A DNA stretch of 9,896 nucleotides from an uncultured bacterium (GCA_905215125.1 CAJMOV010000052.1:1-9896), one strand, 5' to 3'. Shown: positions 1 through 7,613, numbered from the stretch's first letter. Numbers and translations: made by a program. Notes: generated from the letters alone by a model not told the origin.

Positions 1-74
1 GGTAGAATAAGAGAAGTGACGGCGCGGGCCGGGGCAGCGAAAAAGCGCATGCTTCATCCTTCCCCGCGGCGTGG
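1..74. other. Window-edge intergenic sequence, no gene seen
   Basis: These bases lie beyond the terminator of the rimM operon. They are GC-rich, and I see no convincing start, ribosome binding site or RNA gene in them. They may belong to the spacer before a neighbouring gene outside the window. Confidence 0.4.
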
Positions 75-97
75 AAAAAACGCCGGGCAGGCCGGCG
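75..97 (-). terminator. Rho-independent terminator after the GNAT gene
   Basis: Read on the minus strand, a 6-bp perfect stem CGCCGG / CCGGCG with a 5-nt loop (CCTGC) is followed directly by six T residues. It starts 21 bases past the stop codon of the acetyltransferase gene. This is the classic form of an intrinsic terminator and marks the end of the rimM-trmD-GNAT operon. Confidence 0.85.
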
Positions 98-118
98 GAT
101 AAACGGATGGCAAAGGCT

Positions 119-664
119 TTAGTCCGATTTGAGGCGGGCATAGCGATGGCAGTCCTGGAACCCTTCGGCGCAGTAGTAAAGCTGACGCGACATGCCTTCG
201 TACTGCATGCCGCAGCGGCGCATGACGGCCCCGCTCGCCGGGTTCTTGTCGGAATGTACCCCTTCAATGCGGTTGAAGCCGACAGTGTGGAAGCCGAAAT
301 CCAAAACGGCGGACAGCGCTTCCGTCATATATCCCTGCCCCCAGCATGAGCGAAGAAGGCAAAAGCCGACGTCGGCGCTGCGGTCATGCTCGCTGCAGGC
401 CTGCAGGCTGATAGAGCCGACGGGGCGGGAGCTCTGCTTTTCCGTGATGGCCCACAGGTAAAAGTCGGGGCGGCGGTATTCCTCCTGCCAATTTTCCAGT
501 GTCTGGCGGGAGTCGTCGGCGGTTTGGTGTCTGGCAAAGCGCATAAAGCGGACGACCTGCTCGTCGCCCGCCCAGGCAAACAGGGCCTCGGCGTCGCCCG
601 GCTCAAAGCGGCGAAGAACAAGGCGCGGGGTTTCCAGTATGCGTGTGCCGGTATGCTTTAACAT
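119..664 (-). CDS. GNAT-family N-acetyltransferase, RimJ/RimL type
   Basis: A 181-residue protein, the usual length for RimJ/RimL-like GNAT enzymes, which move an acetyl group from acetyl-CoA to an amine, often the N-terminus of a protein. What shows this: the N-terminal strand ETPRLVLRRF (residues 11-20), typical of the RimJ/RimL branch; a central strand with SADVGFCLL (96-104); the acetyl-CoA pyrophosphate loop WGQGYMTEAL (108-117); and the conserved H..KNPASGAVMRRCGMQYEG segment (137-157), where family members carry N-x-x-S and a following 'GF/GM' turn. The start is clear: GAGGAGG lies just upstream, and the ATG overlaps the trmD stop by one base (TGATG), so the gene is probably translationally coupled to trmD. 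The substrate is unknown. A ribosomal protein is possible given the company of rimM and trmD, but small-molecule or antibiotic acetylation cannot be excluded. Confidence 0.9.
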   Translation of the reverse strand: MLKHTGTRILETPRLVLRRFEPGDAEALFAWAGDEQVVRFMRFARHQTADDSRQTLENWQEEYRRPDFYLWAITEKQSSRPVGSISLQACSEHDRSADVGFCLLRSCWGQGYMTEALSAVLDFGFHTVGFNRIEGVHSDKNPASGAVMRRCGMQYEGMSRQLYYCAEGFQDCHRYARLKSD

Positions 665-1383
665 CAGTCATCCTCCTCAAGCAGCTTTTTGTCCTCACAG
701 GATAAGGCGAGCCTGTCAAAAAGATCGGGGCGGCGCCGGCGCGTCAAAAGCAGAGACTGCCTGCGCCGCCATTTTTCGATATTGGCGTGGTGCCCGGATA
801 AAAGGACGTCGGGCACACGCAGGCCGCGCCACTGCTCCGGCCGGGTATACTGGGGATACTCCAATAGACCGGAATAATGGCTTTCGTCGGTGAAGCAGAC
901 GTCCTCAGCCAGGACGCCGGGCACCATGCGGCAAATAGCGTCGGCCACTGCGGCGGCGGCGATTTCACCGCCCGTCAGGACAAAGTCGCCCAGGGAGATT
1001 TCTTCGTCGACACACTGATCGATGAAGCGGCGGTCGATGCCTTCATAGTGGCCGCAGACGATGGCGATACGCCCGCGCGCAAGCAATTCTCGGGCCTTGC
1101 CCTGGGTGAAGGGCGCGCCCTGCGCGCTCATCATGACGGTGTGGACAGGCTGCCCATCCTTGACGGCTTCCAGACAGCGGTACAGCGGCTCGCACTGCAT
1201 AACCATACCGCGGCCGCCGCCGTAAGGGTAGTCGTCGGTACGGCCGTGCTTGTCGGGGGTATAATCGCGGATATTGTGCGCGGCGATGTCCAGAAGCCCC
1301 TTTTCCCGCCCGCGGCCGATGATGCTGCTGCCCAGCACGGCCTCGATTACATCGGGAAAAAGGGTGAGAATATCAATTTTCAT
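664..1383 (-). CDS. trmD: tRNA (guanine-N1-)-methyltransferase TrmD
   Basis: TrmD methylates N1 of G37, next to the anticodon, in tRNAs with a G at position 36, using S-adenosylmethionine; this prevents +1 frameshifting and is usually essential. The 239-residue length is typical. Visible motifs of the SPOUT knot fold are YPYGGGRGM (53-60), GHYEGIDRR (111-119), LGDFVLTGGE (131-140), RMVPGVL (152-158), EYPQYTRPEQW (175-185) and LLSGHHANIEKWR (194-206). Arg152 matches the conserved Arg of E. coli TrmD (Arg154). At the catalytic-Asp position (E. coli Asp169) the local sequence is TDES, where E. coli has TEDS, so the aligned residue appears to be Glu167 with Asp166 beside it (alignment from memory). 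The ATG overlaps the end of rimM by 11 bp and has an AAGGGATG ribosome binding site inside rimM. The stop shares one base with the acetyltransferase start. Confidence 0.97.
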   Translation of the reverse strand: MKIDILTLFPDVIEAVLGSSIIGRGREKGLLDIAAHNIRDYTPDKHGRTDDYPYGGGRGMVMQCEPLYRCLEAVKDGQPVHTVMMSAQGAPFTQGKARELLARGRIAIVCGHYEGIDRRFIDQCVDEEISLGDFVLTGGEIAAAAVADAICRMVPGVLAEDVCFTDESHYSGLLEYPQYTRPEQWRGLRVPDVLLSGHHANIEKWRRRQSLLLTRRRRPDLFDRLALSCEDKKLLEEDD

Positions 1384-1876
1384 CAGGAAGCATCCCTTCT
1401 ATGGTGCGCAAAAGCAGGCGGCGGCCGCCAAAATCGACCCCTTCCTCGAAAGCGGGGACGGCGGGAATGAGGATTTCCCCCTTTTCTCCCCGGACGACGT
1501 ACAGATCGCCCCCGGGCAGCTCGCGCACATCGTCGAGAACGCCGATGACGGCGCCGGTACGGCTGTCATATACGTCAAAGCCAAAGAGATCGCTGTAAAA
1601 GTATCGGCCCTCAGGCAGCCTGATTTTGTCGCGGGGGGCCGTCAGCACCCGGTTTTTGAGCGCGACGGCGGCGTCCATGCTGTCAACGCCGGCAAGGGTG
1701 AGCAGCACAAAGCCCTTGTGCATCCGCCAGCCGGCGACGGCATAGCCCTCGCCGCCTGCCTGTATTTCGTCCAGGCAGGGGAAAACGTCCTGCGGGTCGC
1801 ACCAGGGGTCGACCTTCAGCTCGCCGCGTACGCCATGGGTATTGATGATTTTTCCGATTTCCAGTTGTGTGTCCAT
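1373..1876 (-). CDS. rimM: Ribosome maturation factor RimM
   Basis: RimM is a cytoplasmic assembly factor that binds the 30S subunit through protein S19 and helps the 16S rRNA 3' domain mature. The 167-residue protein has the normal two-domain layout: an N-terminal RimM domain opening with IGKIINTHGVRGELKV (7-22) and a C-terminal PRC-barrel domain from about YFYSDLFGFDVYD (92-104) through GGDLYVV (122-128) to ILIPAVPAF (135-143). The ATG has an AAGGA ribosome binding site 7 bases upstream and follows a strong promoter closely, so this is the first gene of the operon. It overlaps trmD by 11 bp, the usual partner in bacteria. The genes that often precede rimM (rpsP and the KH-domain protein gene) are absent here; a terminated peptide-transporter operon takes their place. 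Confidence 0.95.
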   Translation of the reverse strand: MDTQLEIGKIINTHGVRGELKVDPWCDPQDVFPCLDEIQAGGEGYAVAGWRMHKGFVLLTLAGVDSMDAAVALKNRVLTAPRDKIRLPEGRYFYSDLFGFDVYDSRTGAVIGVLDDVRELPGGDLYVVRGEKGEILIPAVPAFEEGVDFGGRRLLLRTIEGMLPDEN

Positions 1877-1905
1877 GCTACCATCCTTGCGTTTTCCTGC
1901 CTTTC

Positions 1906-1934
1906 AGTATACCATTTTCCGGGAAGGGTTTCAA
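1906..1934 (-). promoter_or_regulatory. Sigma-A-type promoter of rimM-trmD-GNAT
   Basis: On the minus strand a -35 box TTGAAA (1929-1934) and a -10 box TATACT (1906-1911) are separated by exactly 17 bp. Five of six bases match consensus in each box. Transcription should begin near 1899, giving a leader of about 23 bases before the rimM ATG. The promoter starts 4 bp after the terminator of the upstream transporter operon. Confidence 0.8.
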
Positions 1935-1938
1935 CAGG

Positions 1939-1965
1939 AAAAGCCCCGGCGGGGCCGGGGCCTTT
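1939..1965 (-). terminator. Rho-independent terminator of the peptide transporter operon
   Basis: On the minus strand, a 7-bp perfect GC stem GCCCCGG / CCGGGGC with loop CCCCG is flanked by AAAG before and TTTT after, so the stem can be extended by A-T and G-T pairs. It begins 13 bases beyond the TGA of the last ATPase gene. It should separate the transporter operon from rimM. Confidence 0.85.
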
Positions 1966-1978
1966 CGGGATAGGGAGA

Positions 1979-2974
1979 TCAGGCCAGCTCGTCCATGCGG
2001 ATGCAGGAAACCAGGTGGCCGGGCGATGTCTCGCGCAGCTGGGGCGCTTCCACGCTGCACCGGTCGCAGGCCATGGGGCAGCGGGTGTGGAAGGTGCAGC
2101 CCGGGGGCGGGTTGACCGGGCTGGGGATATCCCCTTCCAGCGTCGGGCGCTCATCCTCGAATTTTTTGCCCCCGATTTCGGGAATGGAGGAGAGCAGGGC
2201 GCGGGTATAGGGGTGGGTCGGGCGCTGGAACAGCTCCGCCTTATCGGCGATTTCCACCACCTTGCCCAGATACATGACGGCGACGCGGTCGGAGATATAT
2301 TCGACGACGCCGAGGTCGTGCGAGATAAAAATAAGGGTCAGCTGATACTGCCTTTGCAGCTCGACCAGCAGGTTGATGATTTGCGACTGGATAGACACGT
2401 CAAGGGCGGAAACCGGCTCGTCGCAGACGATCAGCTTGGGGTTGACCGACAGGGCGCGGGCGATGCCGATGCGCTGCCGCTGGCCGCCGGAAAATTCGTG
2501 CGGGTAGCGGTTGAGAAAGGATTTGTTGATGCCGCAGGTTTCCATCAGCTCGACGATGCGGCGCAGGCGCTTGTCGCTGCCCTGGTACAGCTTCATCGTG
2601 TCGATGGGCTCGGCGATGATGTCCGCCACCGTCATGCGCGGGTTGAGGGAGGCATAGGGATCCTGGAACATGATCTGCATGTCGCGGCGGATGGGGCGCA
2701 TTTCCTTGTCGGAAAGCCTGGTGATGTCCTTGCCGTCAAAGCGGATGGTGCCTTCCGTCGGCGGGGTCAGCTTCAAAATGGTGCGGCCCAGCGTCGATTT
2801 GCCGCAGCCCGATTCGCCGACGATACCCAGCGTCTCGCCGTAGCGCACACTGAGATCGACGCCGTCGACCGCTTTGACAAACTTCTTTTCGCCGCCGAAA
2901 AGCTGTGAGCTTTTGACGGGGAACCATTTGCGCAGCCCGCTGATTTCAAGGATGTTCTGTGTCGTCTGGCTCAT
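1979..2974 (-). CDS. dppF: Peptide ABC transporter ATP-binding protein (DppF/OppF)
   Basis: One of the two different ATPase subunits that drive a peptide importer from the cytoplasmic face. The chosen ATG at 2974 gives 331 residues and fits the family; an upstream in-frame ATG at 3061 would add an unrelated Ala/Arg-rich stretch lying inside the previous gene. The chosen start has a GGGAGGG ribosome binding site and an ATGA overlap with the TGA of dppD, so translation is probably coupled. ABC motifs in order are Walker A GESGCGKST (53-61), Q-loop Gln104 in MFQDP, signature SGGQRQR (162-168), Walker B LIVCDEP (181-187) and switch His219. The C-terminal oligopeptide-transporter extension holds a Cys cluster (C293, C299, C303, C306 and later C324); in this family such clusters can bind an iron-sulfur cluster. 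This is the last gene of the operon, followed by a terminator. Confidence 0.94.
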   Translation of the reverse strand: MSQTTQNILEISGLRKWFPVKSSQLFGGEKKFVKAVDGVDLSVRYGETLGIVGESGCGKSTLGRTILKLTPPTEGTIRFDGKDITRLSDKEMRPIRRDMQIMFQDPYASLNPRMTVADIIAEPIDTMKLYQGSDKRLRRIVELMETCGINKSFLNRYPHEFSGGQRQRIGIARALSVNPKLIVCDEPVSALDVSIQSQIINLLVELQRQYQLTLIFISHDLGVVEYISDRVAVMYLGKVVEIADKAELFQRPTHPYTRALLSSIPEIGGKKFEDERPTLEGDIPSPVNPPPGCTFHTRCPMACDRCSVEAPQLRETSPGHLVSCIRMDELA

Positions 2975-3957
2975 AGCTCGCCCTCCCATTCCGATGTGTA
3001 GCGGTGGCAGCGCACCCGGCGCCCGTCCATTTCCAGCAGCTCGGGCTCGCGCCGGCGGCACAGGTCGGTGGCATACTGGCAGCGCGGGGCGAACAGGCAG
3101 CCCTCATGCTTTTTCAGCAGGTTGGGCACCATGCCTTCGATCATGTACAGCTTGTCGGCGCCCTTGCCGACGTGGGCCATGCACCTGCGCAGCGCTTCGA
3201 TATAGCGGTGCCGCGGTCTTTCAAACAGCGCCTGTTCGCTGGATTCCTCAACGATGCGGCCGGCGTACATGACGATGATGCGGTCGGCCACCTCGGAAAT
3301 GACGGCGAGATCATGGGTGATGAGCATGACGGCCATGCCAAGCTGCCGCTTGAGCTTGTTGATGAGCTTGAGGATCTGCGCCTGGACGGTGACGTCGAGG
3401 GCGGTCGTCGGCTCGTCGCAGATGAGAAGCTGAGGGTCGCAGGCCAGGGCCATGGCGATCATGACGCGCTGGCGCATACCGCCCGACAGCTGGTGGGGGT
3501 ATTCATGGTAGCGCTGCTCGGGCAGGGGGATGTTGACCAGCTGCAAAAGCTCGATGGTCTTTTGCCTGGCCTCGTGCCGGTTGAGGCCCTTGTGCAGGCG
3601 CAGCGTTTCGTCGATCTGGTTGCCGACGGTGTAGACGGGGTTTAAGCTGGTCATGGGCTCCTGGAAAATCATCGAGATGCGTTCGCCGCGGATCTTCTTG
3701 AGCTCGCGCTTGCTTTTTTCCAGCAGGTTTTCCCCTTCAAACAGGATTTTGCCTGAGACCACCCTGCCCGGCGGGGAGACTAAGTTGAGGATGGAAAAGG
3801 CGGTGACGCTTTTGCCGCAGCCTGATTCGCCGACGACGCCGAGCGTCTCGCCGCGGCGGAGGGAGAAGGAAACGTGATCAACGGCGGTCAGGATGCCGTC
3901 GTCCAGCTTAAACTGGGTGACGAGCTCCTGCACGTCCAGCAAAATATTGTTATCCAT
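2971..3957 (-). CDS. dppD: Peptide ABC transporter ATP-binding protein (DppD/OppD)
   Basis: The first of the paired ATPases of the importer, 328 residues, a normal length. Motifs in order are Walker A GESGCGKS (43-50), Q-loop Gln99 in IFQEPMTSLNP, signature LSGGMRQR (157-164), Walker B LLICDEP (177-183) and switch His215. The C-terminal extension carries C287, C293, C300 and C317 in the GC.F..RC pattern characteristic of OppD/DppD, a possible [4Fe-4S] site. The start ATG has an excellent AAGGAGG ribosome binding site and lies 12 bases after the permease C stop. Its stop overlaps the next gene by 4 bases. OppD/DppD subunits pair with OppF/DppF to form the nucleotide-binding dimer. Whether the system is of dipeptide, oligopeptide or other type cannot be decided from the ATPase. 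Confidence 0.95.
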   Translation of the reverse strand: MDNNILLDVQELVTQFKLDDGILTAVDHVSFSLRRGETLGVVGESGCGKSVTAFSILNLVSPPGRVVSGKILFEGENLLEKSKRELKKIRGERISMIFQEPMTSLNPVYTVGNQIDETLRLHKGLNRHEARQKTIELLQLVNIPLPEQRYHEYPHQLSGGMRQRVMIAMALACDPQLLICDEPTTALDVTVQAQILKLINKLKRQLGMAVMLITHDLAVISEVADRIIVMYAGRIVEESSEQALFERPRHRYIEALRRCMAHVGKGADKLYMIEGMVPNLLKKHEGCLFAPRCQYATDLCRRREPELLEMDGRRVRCHRYTSEWEGEL

Positions 3958-3969
3958 GCCGTTTCCTCC

Positions 3970-4881
3970 TTATAAATTTTTGAGCTTGGGATCGAGCGCG
4001 TCGCGCACGCCGTCGCCCAGGGTATTGAAAGCAAGCACAACCAGCATGATGGCAAGGCCGGGGAAAAAGCTGTACCAAACGTTCTGGCGGATGAACTTGC
4101 GCCCTTCGGAGATCATCGAGCCCCAGCTGGGGGTCGGGGGCTGGACGCCCAGGCCGACGAAGGACAGCGTCGATTCCAGCATGATGTCACCGGGGATGTC
4201 GAGGGTGATGACGACGATGATGGTCGACAGGCAGTTGGGGATGAGGTGACGGAAAATGATTTTCATGTTGGATGCGCCGCTGGCGCGCGCCGCCTCGATA
4301 AACTCCTTTTCCTTGAGCTGCATGATCTGTCCGCGTATCATACGGGCAAGTCCGGTCCAGCCGATGACGCCGATGGCGATAAAGACGTTCATAACGCCGG
4401 GGCCGAGGATGAACATGATGGCGATGGCGAACAAAATCATGGGGAAGGAGGCGAAGATTTCGATAATGCGGGAGATAATAGAGTCAACCCAGCCGCCAAA
4501 ATAGCCGGCAAGCGCGCCCAGAATGACGCCGATGGGAACGCAGATGGCCTCGCACACGACGCCGACCAGCATGGAGATTTGCGTGCCGTAGACGACGCGG
4601 GAAAAGATGTCGCGGCCGATATCGTCGATGCCGAACCAGTGGTCGGCCGAAGGCGGCTCGTTAAGCCGGGTCAGATCCTGCGCGTAGGGGTCATAGGGGG
4701 CGATGAGAGGGGCGAAAATTGCGACCAGGGCGAGGATGACCAGAAGGATAAAGCTAGCGATGGCCAGCTTGTTTTTCTTCAGGCGGTTCCAGGCGTCGCG
4801 GTACAGGGTGGAAGCCTGCAGGTCGCCGGCGTGCAGGCCAAGCTCTTCCATGACACGGGCTTTTTTTGTCTTGATTGCCAT
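3970..4881 (-). CDS. dppC: Peptide ABC transporter permease (DppC/OppC)
   Basis: Inner-membrane permease subunit, 303 residues. It has the OppC-type layout: a cytoplasmic N-terminal tail, a first membrane helix (about 39-61), an extracellular stretch with the family motif HWFGIDDIGRDIFSRVVYG (81-99), then a five-helix permease core. The EAA coupling loop that docks on the ATPase is EAARASGASNMKIIFRHLIP (196-215), and the usual STLSFVGLG / PSWG elements follow (238-254). The ATG has a GAAGGGGG ribosome binding site and sits 3 bases after the stop of permease B. It should form a heterodimeric channel with that protein. Confidence 0.95.
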   Translation of the reverse strand: MAIKTKKARVMEELGLHAGDLQASTLYRDAWNRLKKNKLAIASFILLVILALVAIFAPLIAPYDPYAQDLTRLNEPPSADHWFGIDDIGRDIFSRVVYGTQISMLVGVVCEAICVPIGVILGALAGYFGGWVDSIISRIIEIFASFPMILFAIAIMFILGPGVMNVFIAIGVIGWTGLARMIRGQIMQLKEKEFIEAARASGASNMKIIFRHLIPNCLSTIIVVITLDIPGDIMLESTLSFVGLGVQPPTPSWGSMISEGRKFIRQNVWYSFFPGLAIMLVVLAFNTLGDGVRDALDPKLKNL

Positions 4882-4884
4882 TCA

Positions 4885-5814
4885 TTACGCCCCCTTCACA
4901 ATGCGGATACGGGGGTCGAGAACCCCATACAGCAAGTCGACGATCAGATTGATAATGACGTAAACCGCCGCGGTGTAAAGCACGCAGCCCTGGATGATGG
5001 GGATATCGCGCGAGGTGACGGCGGAAAAGGCGATTTTGCCCAGGCCGTGCAGGGAAAAGACCATCTCAATGACCATGGCACCCGAAATGAGCGAGCGCAG
5101 CTGCATACCGATTAAGGTGACGATAGGGATGGCGGCGTTCTTCAAAACATGCTTGCCGACGACGATGGTCTCGGACAGGCCCTTTGCACGGGCGGTGCGG
5201 ACATAGTCCTGCCCCAGTGCGTCCAGCATATTGGTGCGGATAAGCCGGGAAGCGGAAGCGCCGTAGGAGACGCCCAGGCAGATGACCGGCATGGTCAGCC
5301 AGCCGGCTTCCTTGACGCCGGAAATGGGCAGCCAGCCCAGTTTCAGGCCGAACAGGATTTGCAGCAGCACGCCCAACCAGAAAATTGGCATGGAAATGCC
5401 CAGCATGGCGATAAACATGAGGAAATGATCAAGGAATTTCCCCCTGAACAGCGCCGCAAGCGTGCCGACAATCAGGCCGAAAACGACGGAAAAAACGAGA
5501 GACAGCGCGCCCAGCTGGAAGGTCATGGAAAAGCCCTGGTTGAGCATTTCGGTGACGGGGCGCTTTTGGAAGTAGGAAGTACCCAGGTCGCCCTGTACGG
5601 CGTTGGCGACAAAATCAAAATACTGGACGTACAGGGGCCGGTCCAGCCCCATTTCATGGCGCACGCGCTCAACCGTCTCGGCGTCTGCGCGCTTGTTAAG
5701 CATGACAAGCACTGGATCGCCGGGGACGATATTGAGCAGGATGAAGGTGACGAGCGTAACGCCGATAAGTACGATGATCGATTGCCACAGGCGGCTGAAT
5801 AAGTATTTAAGCAA
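4885..5814 (-). CDS. dppB: Peptide ABC transporter permease (DppB/OppB), probable TTG start
   Basis: Inner-membrane permease subunit forming the channel with the following gene product. An upstream in-frame ATG at 5889 would give 334 residues with a poorly conserved Arg/Cys-rich extension and no clear ribosome binding site. I prefer TTG at 5812-5814, which gives 309 residues beginning (M)LKYLFSRLWQ, the normal N-terminus for DppB/OppB, with AGAGGGTG 7 bases upstream. The protein then shows a first membrane helix (about 10-30), the conserved NIVPGDP turn (28-34), a periplasmic-type loop with MGLDRPLYVQY (55-65) and GDLGTSY (75-81), further membrane helices from about 98, the EAA loop DYVRTARAKGLSETIVVGKH (203-222), and the DPRIR tail (300-304). 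It lies 107 bases after the binding-protein gene and 3 bases before permease C. Confidence 0.9.
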   Translation of the reverse strand: MLKYLFSRLWQSIIVLIGVTLVTFILLNIVPGDPVLVMLNKRADAETVERVRHEMGLDRPLYVQYFDFVANAVQGDLGTSYFQKRPVTEMLNQGFSMTFQLGALSLVFSVVFGLIVGTLAALFRGKFLDHFLMFIAMLGISMPIFWLGVLLQILFGLKLGWLPISGVKEAGWLTMPVICLGVSYGASASRLIRTNMLDALGQDYVRTARAKGLSETIVVGKHVLKNAAIPIVTLIGMQLRSLISGAMVIEMVFSLHGLGKIAFSAVTSRDIPIIQGCVLYTAAVYVIINLIVDLLYGVLDPRIRIVKGA

Positions 5815-5821
5815 GCGTTCA

Positions 5822-5829
5822 CACCCTCT
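5822..5829 (-). promoter_or_regulatory. Ribosome binding site supporting the TTG start of dppB
   Basis: On the minus strand AGAGGGTG lies 7 bases before the TTG at 5814. No comparable purine-rich site precedes the upstream ATG at 5889. This site is the main reason for choosing the shorter protein. Confidence 0.65.
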
Positions 5830-5851
5830 TTTCCTGATTTTGTGTATAAGG

Positions 5852-5884
5852 GGGGCCGCCCCGCCCAATCGACAGAGCAGCCCC
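5852..5884 (-). other. Possible RNA stem-loop between binding-protein and permease genes
   Basis: In the 107-base gap the minus strand can pair GGGGCTG with CGGCCCC (7 pairs including one G-U) around a 19-nt loop that is itself GC-rich. No T-tract follows, so it is not a simple terminator. Similar structures after binding-protein genes in ABC operons can stabilise the upstream mRNA and lower expression of the permease genes; that role here is inference. Confidence 0.35.
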
Positions 5885-5921
5885 GGCATTTCAAACGATA
5901 CAGTGTTCAGTAAAGAGGGAT

Positions 5922-7571
5922 TTATTCGATATAGCCTTCGGTGAAGGACATGAGGAAGTCGCTCTTACAGAAGACCTCGTGCACGCGATCGGAAACCAGG
6001 GTATAGCCGGCAGGGGCATACAGCGGCCATTCGGCGACCTGCTCGCGGGTGAGCCAGTATTCCAGATCGGCGTAGTACTCCTGCTTCTCATCCAGATCGG
6101 TGATGAGCCGTCCGGCATCCAGTTTGGCGTCCCATTCGGGATCGATCATGCCATTAGAGAAGAAAGTGGCGACGGAACTGTGGAACAGGCTGTACAGGAA
6201 ATTGTCGGGATCGACAAAGTCGGCGTACCAGTTCATCATATAAATCTGCACGTTGCCGCTTGAACGCTTGTCGAGCCAACCGGCAGCGTCGACCTTTTCG
6301 ATCTGCGATTCGATGCCGGCCAGCTTCCACTGTTCCTGCATGACCTGGTAGATGGGGCCCCAATCAGAAGTATCGGTCATGGTGATGGTGACGTTGATGC
6401 CGTCGGGATAACCGGCCTCGGCCAGCAGTTCTTTTGCGCGTTCGGGGTTGTATTCCAGTGCGGGCAGGCTATCGTCATATCCCAGCACACCTGCGGGAAT
6501 AAGGGATTTAGCAGGCTTGATGTGGCCCTGGAAATAGCCTTCGCACAGGCTTTCAAGGTCGGTGGCAAGGCCGACGGCCAGGCGGACGCGCTGATCATCG
6601 AAGGGCTTCATGGCTTGGTTAAAGTTTAGGCAGTGGATGCCGACATATTCAGTGAACTTGACGTTATCGGCATAGTCGGGGTTGTCGAGATAACCGTCGA
6701 CCAGGGAGGTGCCGACGCTGCAGACGTCGATGGTGCCGGCCTCCCATTCGATGAGGGCGGTATTGGCGTCCATATTGAGAATTTCGACGCCGTCGAGCTT
6801 GACGACATCGCCGTGGTAATCGTCGTTGCGGACGAGGACGATTTCATTGTTGGGGTTAAAGGACTCCAGCTTGAAGGGGCCGGTACCGATCAGGGTGTCA
6901 ATACCCCAGCGGTCGCCGGCGGCTTCGCAGGCGTCCATGGGAACGATGTTGAGCGGGGCGACGGCCAGCACAGCCAGGAAGGCGGTGTAGCCGTATTCCA
7001 GCTCGATGGAGAAGTGATAATCGTCGATGACGACTATGGATTCCAGCGTGTCGATTTTTCCGTTGGACTCGGTTTCCATCATGGCCTGCGAGCCCTTGAT
7101 CATGTTGGCCATCCAGCCGTTTACGTTGCCGGAATCGGGATCGAAGAAACGGGAGAAGGTATACTGTACGTCCTTGGCGGTCAGCTCTGTGCCGTCATGG
7201 AATTTGACGCCCTGCTTGAGCTCGAAGGTGAACAGGGTGCCGTCCTCAGAAATTTCGGGGAAGTCGGTTATCAGGTTGGGCTCCAGCTCAAGGGTATAAG
7301 GATCTTTGGTTATAAGCTGGTCAAAGACACAGTCGGAAACCTCAAAGATGTTGTTGTAGGTGGTCAGCAGCGAGTTGAGGTTGCCGGTGCTGGACATGTC
7401 ACGACCCATGCGCACAACATTGTCCGTCGGCGTGTCGTCGTCGGGGGTGTCGTCCGGGGCAACGTCGGTCTGATTTCCGTCGTCGGAAGGGGAAGAGTCC
7501 TGGGGTGCGCCGCAAGCGGCCAAGGCATAGAGCATGGAGAGCGCCAAAAGCAGTGCAAGCAGTCGTTTCAT
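5922..7571 (-). CDS. Peptide ABC transporter solute-binding lipoprotein (SBP_bac_5 family)
   Basis: The extracellular receptor of the importer, 549 residues, the usual size for DppA/OppA-type proteins. The N-terminus is a lipoprotein signal peptide (MKR, hydrophobic core, lipobox LAAC with Cys20), so the mature protein is anchored to the outer face of the membrane. A low-complexity Asp/Pro/Thr/Ser linker (about 21-50) leads to the ligand-binding domain. Family features include FELKQGVKFHDGTELTAKDV (116-135), the diagnostic GTGPFKLESF (229-238) followed by VLVRNDDYHG (245-254), and a region near the C-terminus rich in aromatic residues. The ATG has a perfect AAAAGGAGG site 7 bases upstream. 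It is the first gene of the operon, as is usual for the most highly expressed component. The ligand cannot be read from sequence; peptides are most likely, and the adjacent hydrolase and racemase genes make D-residue-containing peptides or muropeptides attractive candidates. Confidence 0.94.
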   Translation of the reverse strand: MKRLLALLLALSMLYALAACGAPQDSSPSDDGNQTDVAPDDTPDDDTPTDNVVRMGRDMSSTGNLNSLLTTYNNIFEVSDCVFDQLITKDPYTLELEPNLITDFPEISEDGTLFTFELKQGVKFHDGTELTAKDVQYTFSRFFDPDSGNVNGWMANMIKGSQAMMETESNGKIDTLESIVVIDDYHFSIELEYGYTAFLAVLAVAPLNIVPMDACEAAGDRWGIDTLIGTGPFKLESFNPNNEIVLVRNDDYHGDVVKLDGVEILNMDANTALIEWEAGTIDVCSVGTSLVDGYLDNPDYADNVKFTEYVGIHCLNFNQAMKPFDDQRVRLAVGLATDLESLCEGYFQGHIKPAKSLIPAGVLGYDDSLPALEYNPERAKELLAEAGYPDGINVTITMTDTSDWGPIYQVMQEQWKLAGIESQIEKVDAAGWLDKRSSGNVQIYMMNWYADFVDPDNFLYSLFHSSVATFFSNGMIDPEWDAKLDAGRLITDLDEKQEYYADLEYWLTREQVAEWPLYAPAGYTLVSDRVHEVFCKSDFLMSFTEGYIE

Positions 7572-7613
7572 GGTTTTTCCTCCTTTTCTTTTGGGACATT
7601 CTGACGGGGTTTT

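Noticed and set aside
1274..2908. A 544-codon open frame on the plus strand
   Set aside because: It lies antisense to trmD, rimM and dppF and runs across their boundaries and terminator. Its Ala/Gly/Asp/His-rich composition is that of an antisense frame to GC-rich genes, and it has no recognisable domain.
2975..3061. N-terminal extension of DppF from the ATG at 3061
   Set aside because: It lies entirely inside the end of dppD, is Ala/Arg-rich and unlike the family, whereas the ATG at 2974 has a good ribosome binding site and the normal ATGA coupling.
6633..7604. A 323-codon open frame on the plus strand
   Set aside because: It is the antisense of the solute-binding protein gene, very rich in Val, Gly and Asp, with no family match that I recognise and no sensible ribosome binding site. 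Similar long shadows opposite the permease genes (4246-5115, 5149-5802) were rejected for the same reason.
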